64,000 nucleotides of DNA from contig VNWV01000005.1 of NCBI GenBank assembly GCA_009801085.1, positions 2,356,001-2,420,000 of the forward strand, read 5' to 3'. The notes under the pieces were generated by a model. The model saw only the letters and a list, made by a program, of their open reading frames with translations. It had not been told where the DNA came from and made no database searches. Both the position numbers and the translations under genes were made by a program. Below, in pieces: positions 1 to 12,552 of the stretch. Positions within the stretch are counted from its first letter, which is position 1; each line of letters opens with the position of its first letter. Source of the DNA: Lasiodiplodia sp. COLG20 (Eukaryota; Ascomycota; Dothideomycetes; Botryosphaeriales; Botryosphaeriaceae).

Positions 1-360
1 GGTCGGCGGCGCGCTCGGAGAGGCAGCGCGCGGACCGACGCAAGAGGGCGGGCGGCGGCGCTCTGGTGAAAAAGTCTGCGGACGGGCTCCGACGTCGCAT
101 CTTGGCCTCAAAGACTTTGAAATTCCCCCGGCCTGCTCCCCTCTGGTCCGCTCTGTTTCCATTACCCAACGTCTTACCTCACGCCAACTTTGCCCGCCCA
201 TCCACCGTCAACGCGAGGTTATCTTTCTATTATCAACATTATCAAACGCCCCGACAAACAGACTCACGTCAAGCGCCCCGGATCGCCCGAACCGGCGCAG
301 AAGCGCGCGTGCCCCCCCGACTTCGCGTCTGTCCCGCCGCCTGACTGGCCCAGGGCGCAG
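1..360. other. Upstream region of the bZIP gene
   Basis: No gene is recognised here. The right part is pyrimidine-rich and reads like a fungal 5' leader running into the ATG at 361. Overlapping open frames exist but none resembles a known protein. Confidence 0.5.
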
Positions 361-1885
361 ATGGGCGATAACAACACCGCCAAAGATACGCCTGCCGCAG
401 TAGGCAAGTCGGAGGAGCCGTCGAGGGATGGCTCGGCCAGCTCTATCGCGACCACCCCCGAGCCCGAGGCGGAGTCATATAGCGCCCAGGAGCAGCCCCA
501 GCAGCAGCAGAAGCGCAAGGGTGGTCGTAAACCTGTGAGCTCTCCACCACTCGCTGCACATACTTCGCACCCCGCGCTATGTCTCGCCCACCGGTGCTAA
601 CTAAGCGTCGCAAGATCTATGCCACTTCTGAGGAACGCAAGCAGCGCAATCGCCAGGCCCAGGCTGCCTTCCGCGAGCGCCGCACCGAGTATATCAAGCA
701 ATTGGAGAGCACCATCAAGCACCATGAGGAGACGCTGCAGACGCTGCAGCAGAACCACCGCAGTGCTGCAGACGAGTGCTTGATGCTTAGGTACAAGAAC
801 TCGCTGCTGGAGCGGATCCTGCTGGAGAAAGGTACGCCCACCTGGGTGCTTCCACAGCTACACCGAGTCTGATACCCCGCAGGCATTGATGTCCAGGCCG
901 AGCTCCGTGCAAAGACGGGCAGTCCGCACCTGGGTCCAACCCGCGTGCCGCCCCCAGGATCCGCCGTGCAACCGCCAATGCAACGGGCCATTATGAACCG
1001 GCACCAGCAGGCGCGTCGCTCCTTTGCAGGTTTCCCCCAGAAGGTTGAGGGTGCGCAGGGCTCGCCGCTCGCCCAACCTGACGGGTCGGTGCCAAATCAT
1101 TCGCCCCATTCACAGCCTACTCCAGCTTCTCACATGTCTTCCCCGTCGACTTCTGCCACGAAGTCGCCCAATTTCATTCCTACCATTTCGCCCAATATGG
1201 GTCCTGTGTCTCAATCGCAGCAGCAGCAGCCGCCGCCCCAACAGCAGCAATTACGTCCACAGCCAGCTAGGTCACAGTACAACCCGCTTCCGCACCAGCG
1301 CCCCTCGTCTCTCAACACGCAATTCTCGGTGGGCAGCGGCCTGCCGAGCGCGTCGTCGGTCAACAGCGCAGCAGGGAACGGTATCTCGGGGAACGGCACC
1401 GGCCCGTCCGCCTTTTACCCGTCACCGTTCCAAAGCCACATGGACCAGCTCGGCAAGTTGTCCCGCTCCCTGATACGTGCCTGTAGGCATAGAGCTCTGT
1501 TCGTCCTAGATTGACCTCCGTGCATACAGAACAGGAATACGATGCGCAAGCCGACATGATCGACGACCGAGACGCCAGCGAACACTCCGCCTCCACCGCA
1601 CCGTACCCGCAGCAATTCCCACCGAACATGCAGCAACCACAGACCACGCCGCAGCTCCCGCCCCAGGGGTCCGGGCAAATGGCACCACAGCAATTCCACG
1701 GGCAGCAGGACCAGTACACATCACCTCAGGCGCTGCAGCCGGCCGACGGCCAGCACAGCGGCTACGCCATGTCGGGCAACATAAATCACGGCTTCGACCC
1801 ATACGATCCGATTCTCGACGCCGACCCATTCGGACTCTCGGCCAGCATGCACTTCCCGACGCAGTTCTCGTACCAGACGGGATGA
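361..1885 (+). CDS. AP-1/Yap-like bZIP transcription factor
   Basis: This is a 446-residue nuclear DNA-binding protein in four exons: 361-534, 615-831, 883-1476 and 1530-1885. The basic region (about residues 60-85) carries the Yap-type signature NRQAQAAFR, followed by a leucine-zipper-like coiled coil to about residue 130. The C-terminal two thirds are low complexity, rich in Gln, Pro and Ser, with a QQQQPPPQQQQ tract, as in fungal activators. The introns have GT..AG ends and keep the frame. The first 3' splice site could be 604/605 instead of 613/614, adding three residues (RRK) in frame; I prefer the latter because the CTAAC branch point is then 14 nt away. The family usually governs stress or nitrogen responses, but the target genes cannot be read from the sequence. 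The family call is firm; the specific orthologue is not assigned. Confidence 0.88.
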
Positions 1886-2550
1886 ATGTACAGACGCGCG
1901 ATGACGCTCTTCACTATTTGACGAGTTATGTTTTGGACATAAAAAAGTACACCTTGTAATGTAGCGGGCGTTTTTTGCGGGCCAGGGTCTGGGAACACGA
2001 AAATTGGGCACACGGAGGCGTCCTGAGACGGGCCAGAGGGCAACTGTACAGTCAGTTGATCGGGGACAGTCAGACGAGCAGTTGTACACGGCGCAAGCGC
2101 GCACGAGCGATCGTCCTGATGCGCCGGCTCGCCCCGATGTACATACGTAGCTATTCCAAAGACAGGCCGCCAGTGCGCTGCGTCATGCGGCTGACGGTGG
2201 AGCAAGGAATCCATTGCTGTCCCAATTCGTGCTGTGCATGCCGTTGAAAAAGTGCGTGTTTCGTCGAGAATGGGGGAGGTGGTGCTGCGAAGGCTGGTCT
2301 GGCGTCTTGTTCCGCGCTCGCTTAGGCTTGGCCCGACCACAATGAGATAATTTCGTCAACGTCCAACCACGGCCCGGCTCGACGACACCACCCATCGTCC
2401 TCGACCGCGCACACACGTCCTCGCAGTCGCGACATCAGACGGAGAGTCCAGATCCTTTGCTCCCGGGGTCCGACTCTCGCACATTTCTCCAGATCCCGAC
2501 CAGAGTGCGTTCCTAGAAGGACAAGCGCGAAAGGCGCTTTCTTCGTCGCC
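1886..2550. other. Intergenic, bZIP 3' end to STM1 leader
   Basis: No gene is seen. It should hold the bZIP 3' UTR and the STM1 promoter and leader. The short open frames on both strands look unlike proteins. Confidence 0.6.
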
Positions 2551-3900
2551 ATGTCTGGCAGCATTGCATCCAAGGTCAGTACAGCCATCGCGGCCGCGCC
2601 CGCAGCTTGCACCGCGAAATCCGCAGCTTCTGCGCCCGTCAATGCCTGGATTTTGCTAACTGGCGCCCGCACGCAGAACCTCTACGAGCTCCTGGGTAAC
2701 TCTCACCTGCTGCAACCCCGCAACCGCGTCCGCAAATTTCATCTCACAACTATCGCTAGGCAACGACCCGGAGCTTGACCCCGAGAGGAAACAGCCCGAG
2801 CCGCCCACCAAGGCCATTGACAAGCCCGCTGCCCGCACCGGCAAGCGCAACGCTGGCGGCGACGCCCCGGTCAAGGACGCTCGCACCACCGCTCCCCGCG
2901 GCGGCCGCGCCCAGTTCTCCGGCAGCGAAGGAGGTAAGAATGCGAAAAAAAGATGACCCGCGAAGCTCCCGTCTCGATTGCATTATGCGGGCAGCCCTTC
3001 GCAATTGACATGATCCGCGGCTGACGCCGTACCCCGCAGCTTTCCGCGACCGCAACGCTGGCAGCGCCAACAACCGCGGCAAGCCGACTGACGATGGCCT
3101 CCGCCAGGACCGCCAACCCAACCGTCCGAGGGGTGAGTTGCGCGCATGACGCTTATTGTCTCAGGTCTAACTGAACGCAGGCGAGCAGCGTGGTGGCCGT
3201 GGTGGCCGCGGTCCCCGCCGTGACGACCGTCACAGCCGTACTGGCGTCTCGTAAGAAAATTCAATCACCCAACTGCACCAGATGACCTGAATTCTGACCC
3301 GCTTGCAGCGATCACCCCAAGCAGGTCCAGCAGGGCTGGGGTGGTGAGGACGGCCCCAAGGAACTTGCCGACGAGCAGGCCGGTGAGGCCATTGCCAAGC
3401 AGGAGGAGGATGCCGCTGCCGGCGAGGCCGCTGAGGACGCCGTCGAGAACGGTGCTGAGGAGGAGAAGGTCAAGAGCTATGACGACTACCTCGCTGAAAT
3501 CATGGAGAAGAAGGCTGCTCTCGGCGGCAACGTCGAGGTCCGCAAGCCTAACGAGGGCGCCTCCAAGAAGTTCCCCGAGGGCAAGGCCATCGAGCACGTC
3601 GAGGAAGAGGTCTTCTTCATCGGTGATGGTGGCAAGAAGGGCCGCGAAAGGAGCAAGAAGGAGAAGAACCAGCTCGACCTCGGTGACATCTACGGCCGTG
3701 GTGAGGAGCGCGGCGGTTTCCGTGGCGGCCGTGGCGGCCCCCGTGGTGGCCGGGGTGGTCCCCGCGAGGGTGGCTTCCGCGGTGAGGGTCGCGGCCGTGG
3801 TGGCCGTGGCGGCCGCGGTGGTGAGCGTGGCGGTGCCGCCCGTGGTGGTGCTCGCGTCAACCTCAACGACACCAGCGCTTTCCCCAGCTTGGGCGCATAA
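2551..3900 (+). CDS. STM1: Stm1/SERBP1-family ribosome-binding protein
   Basis: This 323-residue protein is encoded by six exons: 2551-2574, 2677-2695, 2760-2933, 3040-3132, 3181-3250 and 3309-3900. The N terminus has the Stm1_N core NLYELLGND (residues 9-17). The middle carries the HABP4/PAI-RBP1 hallmark HPKQVQQGWG (from about residue 128), and the C terminus is an RGG box ending in VNLNDTSAFPSLGA. Family members bind 80S ribosomes, clamp them in an inactive state under nutrient stress and bind RNA through the RGG box. All five introns have canonical ends, and their phases give one uninterrupted frame. Exon 2 is only 19 nt and exon 1 only 24 nt, so automated predictors may miss the true N terminus. 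The downstream neighbour MOT1 is convergent. Confidence 0.9.
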
Positions 3901-5639
3901 ACGAGCCGACCATCGAACACTCGGCGTATCCTGATCCCAACATGATCGGATCGGATTGAAACTGGATTCACTACTCTATGCTAAGCTATCTTCGGGCTGC
4001 TGGCATCATATCAAGCTTTTTCCCAATATTGCAACTATGATGGACATCGAGGGCTCGTCTTCTCTTACTGGGAGGAGCTGCGAGGTGTATTCAATCAAAA
4101 AATGGACAGACAGGCAATGTACGAGACCTTTTACAAAGTTGTGCGTCATCCGTTTCTGCTTGTTCATGTGATTTTTTCCTATGGTGCTTTCCGGCTTGCT
4201 CTTTGATTTTCTAATTATTCCCACTGCGCTGAGAGGGAGTAGTGTGACCAGCTCTTGAGGGAAGCTTTCCATGTTTCTGGTGGTCCAGCAGCCTTGGCTC
4301 TAAGTTGTTCAAGGTAATTTCTCAAGTGATCCCAACTCAACGAAACCTCAAACCCCCATGCACCTGCAGTGATGGAGAATGTCATTGCGCTGCCGAGTGA
4401 ACCGTGGAAATGTATGACACGGAAGTCTTCCGTATTTGCCTAGGTATGTCTACTTACGGCATTGCTTGACACCTTTCTTACTGCTGCCAAGTTCATACGA
4501 CGCCATTGCCTCAGATGAATCGTGTGACGTTCAGACCAACTTTCCTCGCCTAAGAAGCTTTTGACCGTCTTTCCCGTTCTTTCTTCGCCCGCTTTCGTAC
4601 TACTTTATGGCGGCAAATCCGGCTCCACTCACACGATTGAATATATTATCAACCCTTATCAAAAGCAGCAGGATTTAGTCTACCTTCACGACATCCCTAT
4701 CACTGTCGAACGTGTTGATGAGTATACAATGCTTGTTGCGAAAACGCAAGCAAAACATCTCACACCTACTAGTGCGTAGGAGACGAGAATCAGGAGTTTA
4801 GACATTTATATCGCGCAAATAGTACCTCTTTCCCGGCTATCTTTAATGAGCACGCAGAATCATTCAGGTGGCTAGCCGCCGCAAGTGCTATCCCATGTTA
4901 TTCATCTTCTCCAGCTCAATGCCGTTGGATCTGCTGCTACGTCCATAGGAACACTGGTATACGCTGTTAAATCGACTCAGGACTAGTCCATGAAGCATTC
5001 ATTCCAAGTCCACCTAAGATATTGGACACAAGTCGGCCGGTACATCACTAGTAAAAGGCACAACGCAGAGAATTTTTGAACGAGGGGTTTTATTGTTCTT
5101 TCTTATACACTACAGCTTGAATACTCGGAGCATAGCGGCGTCGCGGCATGGAATCCTCCCATCGTGACCAGCTACTATCAATGCCAAAACCCATGTTTGT
5201 TCAAATTGCCGCCGACACGCCCCATTCGGTATTGCCCGTTTCCCGTTCCCTTATTTCCTCCATGCTAGCTATGCGTAGGACTGATGCTCGCTTCTCGTCC
5301 TCGAACCACTGATTCCAGCCCTCCGATTGTCCCATCAATGCCGCCCGAAAAGAAAAGAATCTGCGAGCTCCTTTTCCCCACCCACACGCCCTTCCTGTCA
5401 AACCAAAAGAAACTTGAGAGGAGAGGAATAAGAGGTCATCGTTGCTTCCATGTTCGCCCAAGTTTCCCGAGTCACTGTAAGAAGAGAAGCGAAAGGTTTC
5501 TGACATAGAAAGAATGCCCAAAAAAAGAAGTCTAACCACGAAAAGGAAAAAAGCCCTATCGTATCATAACAAGAAGTGCTAGTCAACACTTGACTACTCA
5601 TACAGCATCCGAAAAAGCTTTGCTTCAAACCCAAGCGCA
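3901..5639. other. Convergent intergenic region STM1/MOT1
   Basis: About 1.7 kb separates the 3' ends of STM1 and MOT1 and is more AT-rich than the flanking genes. I see no supported gene. The longest plausible frame (4561-4779, +) opens with TTG, not ATG, and resembles nothing known. Confidence 0.55.
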
Positions 5640-8600
5640 TCAACCCTTCATCGTCGCCAGGAAATTGTCCAAATCGAATTCTTCCTGGTACTGGCGTTCG
5701 TCCCAAAGCTCGCCGAGTTCGTCCAAGAAGCCCTTCTTTCCCTTCTCTCTGACCTCGCCGGTCGCGTCGACGGCATCGTCTTCGTTAATGGTATCATTGT
5801 TCGCGCCGCCTGGATTGGACATGTCTGCGCCATCTGTTGATAGGTTGAAGAGGTCAAGGATCTGATCTGTCTCCATAGTGCCCAACCCGGCGTTTTGTTG
5901 ATTCACGACCGTGCTAGCAACGTCGATCTTGAAGCGCTGGAGGCTAAGAATCTTCTCTTCAAGCGTGCCGCGGGTGACAATACGGTAGACATTGACAACC
6001 TTCTTCTGACCGATACGATGGGCGCGATCCATGGCTTGCATGTCCTTTTGCGGGTTCCAGTCGTGTTCCACGAAGATGACAGTATCAGCGCCAGTTAGGT
6101 TAAGGCCCAGACCACCAACGCTGGTGGTGAGCAGCAGAACGTCGTAGCTGGGATCGGAGTTGAACTTGTTGACGATCTCCTGGCGACGGCTGGCTTCGAC
6201 ACCACCATCGAGGCGCATGAATTGTACGGAAGGCAACATTTTCTTGAGCACAGTGTCCTGAACCATGTCCAGCATTTCCTTCATCTGGCAGAAGATGAGA
6301 GCGCGATGAGGTGAAACGGCCTCCGCGGCATTTGGAATGTCGCCATGGCCTGCGCCTTCTGAGGGTGTGGCTCCAATACCACAATCCAAAAGAAGATCGC
6401 GAAGGGCATTGAGCTTGGGTGCATGGGCGGGGTCGGAAAGGTTGCTGCCGCTCTTGGAAAGGTAGTTCTGGATATCCTGGTACTGTTTGTGCTCCGGCTT
6501 CATGACCAGCGCCGGGGAATTGCATAGCTTGCGCATGTACTGTAAGGCCTGGAAGATATGCTGCTTGCTTTCCTTGTCACTGCTCGTGGCCTTTTCGGCG
6601 ATGGTCCTGCCCTCCTTCTTCGTGAAGTCTTCGAAAAGCTTCCGCTGCAAGTCAGACAAGTCGCAGTAGTAATTCTGCAGAATCTTGGGCGGGAGATCAT
6701 CCAGAACCTCCTCCTTCAGACGGCGCAACAGGAATGGAAGGACTTGCTTGTGCAGGGCTTCGATCGCCAAAGCGCCCGCCTCCTGCTCCTTTGACGATGA
6801 CTTGGAGAAGCGCGAAGCGGCGATGGGTTTGGCGAACCGGTCTTGGAAGACCTTCTCCGTACCAAGGAAACCAGGCATAAGGAAGTCAAACAAAGACCAG
6901 AGCTCCAAGACGTTGTTCTGAATAGGCGTGCCGGTGAGGATGAGACGGTGGTTGGAAACGAGGCGCTTGACGGCCAAGGTGGTCTTTGTCTTGCTATTCT
7001 TGATGAGGTGACCTTCGTCAAGAACGCAGTAGTTCCAATTAAGAGGTGCCAGCACTTCGATATCATTACGGCAGATATCGTACGAAGTGATGACAATGTC
7101 AGCCTCAGCAAGCTGACTACGGACCTTGGCACGCTCTGCAGGCGGGCCCACGTAGGCGACGGGACTCAAAAACGGAGCGTAAGTACGAATTTCCTGCTGC
7201 CAATGACCAGAAAGAGTAGGCGGGCAGACAATCAAGGACGGCAGACGACGGACATCAGGCGATTCTGTCTTCTTATACTCCTCAGCACGGTTGTGGTGGT
7301 CGCTTGCAACGATGCAGATAGTCTGCAAGGTCTTTCCAAGACCCATGTCGTCGCAAAGAATGCCGTGCAGGTGGTAGCGATTAAGGAAAGCAAGCCAGTT
7401 GACGCCGTCTTGCTGGTAAGAGCGGAGCTCTGCCTTGATCGCAACTGGGATTTCGAATGGCTCGACCTTCTTCGCATCAAGCATTTGAGCGATGAATTTC
7501 CGTTCACGATCTCTGCCCTTCAGGAGCTCTTCCGAGAGACCTGGCGGGTCGGGTATACCAGCTTCAAGAGGCACAAGCTTCACAAGGGTGGCGAATGTCG
7601 TGGTTGCAATCAGACGGACGTCGTTGTCAGAATCACTCATCCGGCCCAGGACAGGGACGATGAGGAAAATGACATACGGTAAGATTCCATCTTCCATGAC
7701 GTGAATGAGATGGTAAATGCACTCGATGGCTCCTTGTCGGCAATGAACGTCGACCGGATTGCTGATTGATGGCAGGACCTTCTCGACAAGCATAGTGATG
7801 CCTTGAACCGTCATGACGCTGCATATTGTTGCAAAGCATTTCGCAGCGGCATACCGGAGGACCGAAAGCTTTGATTGCAATGCCTTTGCAACAAGCGGAA
7901 GCAGGTCGAGGACGAAGGCGTGCAAATCGGTGTGGAACTTGCCGACCAGTGCGCGTAATGTGGAGAGACCGTCGACGACTTCTTGGCCGAGTACGTTGTC
8001 CGGGTCGGTGATGTCGCTTGGTAGCTCGTCCTTCGTGAATGCCTGCTTGATGGGTTCTTCGATGAGGGTGCGAAGGATCGGGATTCTCTCGAACAATTGA
8101 CTGCCGAAGTTGACAACCATCTGCTCCAAGGCCTCCTTTGCACCGCGTCTGGTAATGCGAGCTGCCTTAGCCTCCCTTTCGAACTTAGCTGCATCCGGAT
8201 GGTCTCTGATATCTTCTTCCTTCTTGAGAGAGAGGATGCCAACTTCTACATCAGCATTGACGTGGAACTCGGGGGTCTCAGCCGTCTCCATGCAGCAAAA
8301 CTTGACGAGGTTTCCGACGACCTTCTCGACAATGACGCGCTTGCCACTAGCAGCAACGTGGTCGACGAGGACTGCAACAGCGGCAGCAGATCGCTTCTGA
8401 AGTTCTTGGTTTTCTTCGTTCTTGACGCTATCCATCATACCCTTGATGGTCAGCGCAGGCTTCTTCGGAATCTCCTGGAATGCAACAATTGCGGCAGCTG
8501 AAGCAGCCTTGATGCGAATGTCTCTCTCCTGCTTTACAGCCTTGGCTTCATCGATAGCATATTGGACGTCTTGTTGGGCAGCAACCAAGGGTTGAGTTGC

Positions 8601-11600
8601 GGCAACGCGACTCGCTGGCGTCAATGACTTCTTGAGCCTCTCAAAGTCTGGACCCACAATCTTCTCGCCGTCCGCAATAGAGAACGCATATTGGCTGGCT
8701 TCTGGTTCGCCCTGCACGATAACGGCCAATTGAGGCAGCTTTGCAGGAGCAATGTGGCCGAGATCGCGGAAAGTGTTGAGGAGGGACTGACACTGTGCCC
8801 GCACTATTGTCAAATAGCTCGTAAGATCGCCGTAACAACCGGGTCGCTCGTCTTCGACCATCGAGCGAAGAGCCTTGGTAAGATCCTGGGACAGGTCATC
8901 CTTCTCAGCTCCCGAGGCCTTCGCAAACTCCTCGCTGATCATGCATGCAGTAAGTTGCGAAGTGGAGAAGGCTGAGTGTAGTTGGGGTATCAGCCTGGGG
9001 CCAAACACCCCTTGCCGTGATGATCTGGGCCACAACGCCATGGCTTTACCCAATGCCTGAGCTGCGAAAATCTTAGAACGAATGAGCGTGTCCGCACCAA
9101 CGAGATCCACATCGCCCTCCATCATCGGCGCGTCAATGTTATGCGCCGAAGGCGGTGGTGTGTCTTTCTCCTTGTGCTTTTCCACCCTGCGGCGTTTCTT
9201 GGGCTGACCCTCGGAAGGCGTCGCTGACACGGGAGATATTCTTCTTGTCGCATGGCCGTTGGGGGCGTAGGATTGACCAGAGGGCCTGATGAAGAGAGTG
9301 GGGTCCATGGGGATAGGGTGACGAGAAACGCCGATGGGGTGGACAGTCAGAGCGACCAAAGGATCAATGTGCGGTTGGAACTCATTGGCAAATGCATCTG
9401 GACCTGTAGTAGCGAGGACCTCGAGATGCTTATTCCAAACCTGCAGGGAAAGTTTTAGAACTTGTTCATTGCGTTCGACGAGTAAGTTCTGGTAAATTAG
9501 TCGAAGAGCTTTTCCGTTGATCCAGCCCTTAGTGCCCTCTCCTTCAATGTCAAGGAAAGTGAGAAGAGCGCGTAGGACAGCAGAGCGCACGCTGGTGATG
9601 GTGTGGCGGAGGAAGGGGAAGAGGCGAGGGACTAGATGGGTAAATGATTGTTCGGGATCCTTAGCTGCGTTGAGTTTCATGGCGTCTAGGACTTCGGTAA
9701 AGCTACACAGCTTGGCGAGAAGGTCCATGACTGAACCTGTACTGGCGCTAAGGTCATCGCTGAGGTTCGACAAACAATCCCAGACGATGCCGATAAGTTG
9801 GTTCAAGGCAGCAGGCCTGAGGTTGACGAATTCCTTGGCGACTGGTATCAGCGTCGCTGCACTGACGGCACGGACGTCGTCGTCGAAATCGCCGAGGCCC
9901 CGCATGACCGCGCTGAGTACACCATCCATGAGAGAGGGGTCCGTCAGGAGCAGATCGTTCCGTACGGCAACCAAATACCTCATGCCGATCATGCCACCGT
10001 GGCAAGCTTGCCAGACGCGCTTCTCATTGAATTCGTCTTGCATCACCAAGCGGTAGAGGACCGTGTACACGGCCCGGACAAGGTCGGAGGAAAGGTATTG
10101 TAGCACCGCACCGAGCGTCTGACCTGCAGTCTCTCGGATGGGTGCAACGACATTATCTGACACATAGTCGCCGAACCGGTCCAGCATGAAGACACAGCAG
10201 ATCCGACATGACATGTCATCCAGCCATCTCTGGTTCTGGAGGTCGTTTTGCCTCCGGCTCTTTCCGTGCTGCCTTCCAGCGCCTGCTCCATGTACTCGGA
10301 CAACTTCTCGAAGACCCATTGCTGCGCCGTGCCTGATCTCCCAGTTGGGGTCGAAGAGGTCCACGGTCAGGATCTCGCACAGCCTATCGTAGGGCCACTC
10401 CAAACCTTGCTGCTCCTCTTCGGTCTGAATCGTCGACTTCTCGGGCGCGGCGGCTCCCTTGAATTCCGACACGACTTTGGTGTCGTCATCGTCACCGTGG
10501 CGTTCTAGCGAGAAGTAGTCGTTGACCTTGCTCTCGGTTGCCTCCTCTTCGGTCTTAACCTCAGTCTTGACAGGGTGGGGCTCAGCGGGGGTTTGCGGGT
10601 AGTCTTGGCTTGGCCTACGTGTTGCAAGATCAATGACGCGGACCTTGTTAGCTTGACCCTTGAGATGCATTTTATTCTTGCGCTTCAATGCGTTGAGCTG
10701 TCTCTTGCTGAGTGCATGGCCATTCTCGTCGACTGGAGTCTGGGGTGCGTGGTCGCTTGGGGAAACGGCGGTGTTGTGGCTGGGCGAGGATATGCTGTTT
10801 TGGCGTGCTACGCTCGTGTCGAGTTTGTGCATGCCAGGCGTGGGCGGGGGCATGCTTGATCTTGAATTTGCGGGCGCAGCGATATCCTCATGGGTGACGA
10901 TATCCTCATCCATATAGTCACCGCCAATACCGAGACGTGCTTTCAGGCTTTTCTTTTGGTAGGCAAGACGTTCTGCGGGATCCATAGCAGCCAACTTGAA
11001 ATCATACTCACGGCCGGCGCTGCCGAGAAGGTGCTTTCCGTTCTTGAGGATCATCGGAATGTCCAGGGTCTCGAGCTGCAACTGGTCGTCGGATAACGGA
11101 GGGAGCTCCACCTCCTCTTCTTTCTTGACGGAGCCATTCGAGTGGCCATTCGTCTCTGACTTAATGGGCTCGTCTTCAGCGTTAGGATCAAACTTTTCGG
11201 CGTTCTCGACGATGCCGCCGATGGCCTTCGCAGCAGCAGTGCGCGTGTCCCATGACTTGGAACGCAGGTAAGGGATAACTCTGGTGAGGAGGTTAAACAG
11301 TTCCTCGGGGTGCTGCTTCTGGATGTCGGCGAGCTGCTGGGCAGCGGTGTTCCGGATGAGCTGAGTGCTCCCCGTTTCCAGAAGACTGTCGTGTCACACG
11401 GTCAGCAGGCGGTCTCAAGGGCGATCACGCGCATCAAGGCGCAGAAGGCGAGGGAGCACATACGTGACTAAGCGATCCAACCTGTACCGTTACCAGTCAG
11501 CGCGACAGTTCTTTCAGGGGCCCCGGGGCGCCAAGAGGCCCGTCCAGCGATCCGTGGGGGGCCGGAAATGACGATCGTCATGTGATTGGCTGCAGGGCAC

Positions 11601-11615
11601 TCACCGGGACGCCAT
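5640..11615 (-). CDS. MOT1: TATA-binding-protein-associated ATPase Mot1 (BTAF1/TAF172)
   Basis: This 1924-residue nuclear Swi2/Snf2 ATPase strips TBP from DNA and redistributes it between promoters. There are three coding exons, read right to left: 11605-11615 (11 nt), 11464-11481 (18 nt) and 5640-11385. The N terminus reads MASR-LDRLVTLLETG, the conserved start of the family. A long HEAT-repeat region binds TBP. The ATPase is C-terminal: DDMGLGKT (Walker A) near residue 1350, VLDEGH (box II) near 1465, and helicase-C motifs GGLGLNLTGAD and DRAHRIGQ near 1770. Length agrees with yeast Mot1 (1867). The frame is open upstream of the valine at 11111, and only the two tiny exons supply an ATG with matching phases (2, then 2). 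The first intron is 123 nt and the second 78 nt. Confidence 0.95.
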
Positions 11616-12552
11616 AGTTTACGCCTCCTGCCAGCTCCAACACACTCGAACTGATTAGCTAAGAGCGCGAAGTCGTGTCCACCGCAGCAGCCGCAAGACG
11701 GCGATGGAAAAGATTTGTTGGTGCGCTACGCGGGTCGGTGGCTGGTGCAGGACCATCACACATGCATTTCGCGCATCGGCGGGGGGCGCGGGTCGGGGGC
11801 GGGGGCCGGCTCGGGGCTGGGTTGTGTGCTGCGGCGGAAAAACCGGGCGGCGTCTGATGTTGGTGCGGTGGTGACATTCGCTCTGGCGGGCGCGCGGTCG
11901 TAATAAGTATTTGCGCGCTCGTGAGAAACGGCCCTTGTCGCGTAGGTTCCGCTAGGCCTTTCCGGGTCTAGCGGCACTCGCTCCCGCCGCTAAGCCCAGG
12001 ACGTGCTCAAGATCAGCACTCTGCCATCGGCTTTGACTCCAACAACTCCATGTGAGTGGCCGCCGCTGCGCGCGTCTGGTTGCGCTGCACCCGCTCTCTG
12101 TCTAAAGAATGCTGCCTCCGCCGCGCCCTCTGCCGTCGCCGCTGCCTGCGTCGCCATGTGCGCGAGAAGGCGGCCACGCGCGCTGACGCTGCCACGCCGC
12201 GCCTGGGGCCCTTCTGGGGGGCAGGCGCGACCCTGGCCGCGACCACGCCCGGGCTGCGGCCCTGCCGGGATGCACGCTCAATTTGCGGATGCGCAGGAGA
12301 TCACTGCATCGCCGCACACTTCGTCGTCTCAGCTCGCCGGCTCCTTCCCCGGCCTGCGATGCCATCGCGGCATCTGCTTGCCTTTCTCCTGCCTTTCTCT
12401 CGCCATTTCACGGTGCGCAGGCAACAACAGTTAAGGACAGTTGTCATCAGCCTCAGCCTTGTCTAGTCTGGCCGGGAGCCTATCTAGTCTCTACCCCGGA
12501 ACGCCCTGCGCATCCACTCAGCCGCGTTGCATCAAAGCTTCGCCATCGCCTG
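11616..12552. other. MOT1 upstream region
   Basis: About 0.9 kb lies between the MOT1 start and the 3' end of the AMP-binding enzyme gene. It is GC- and pyrimidine-rich. Open frames occur on both strands, but none resembles a protein. It presumably holds the MOT1 promoter. Confidence 0.55.

Noticed and set aside
4561..4779. Plus-strand frame of 72 codons between STM1 and MOT1
   Set aside because: Starts at TTG, no homologue known, lies between convergent 3' ends.
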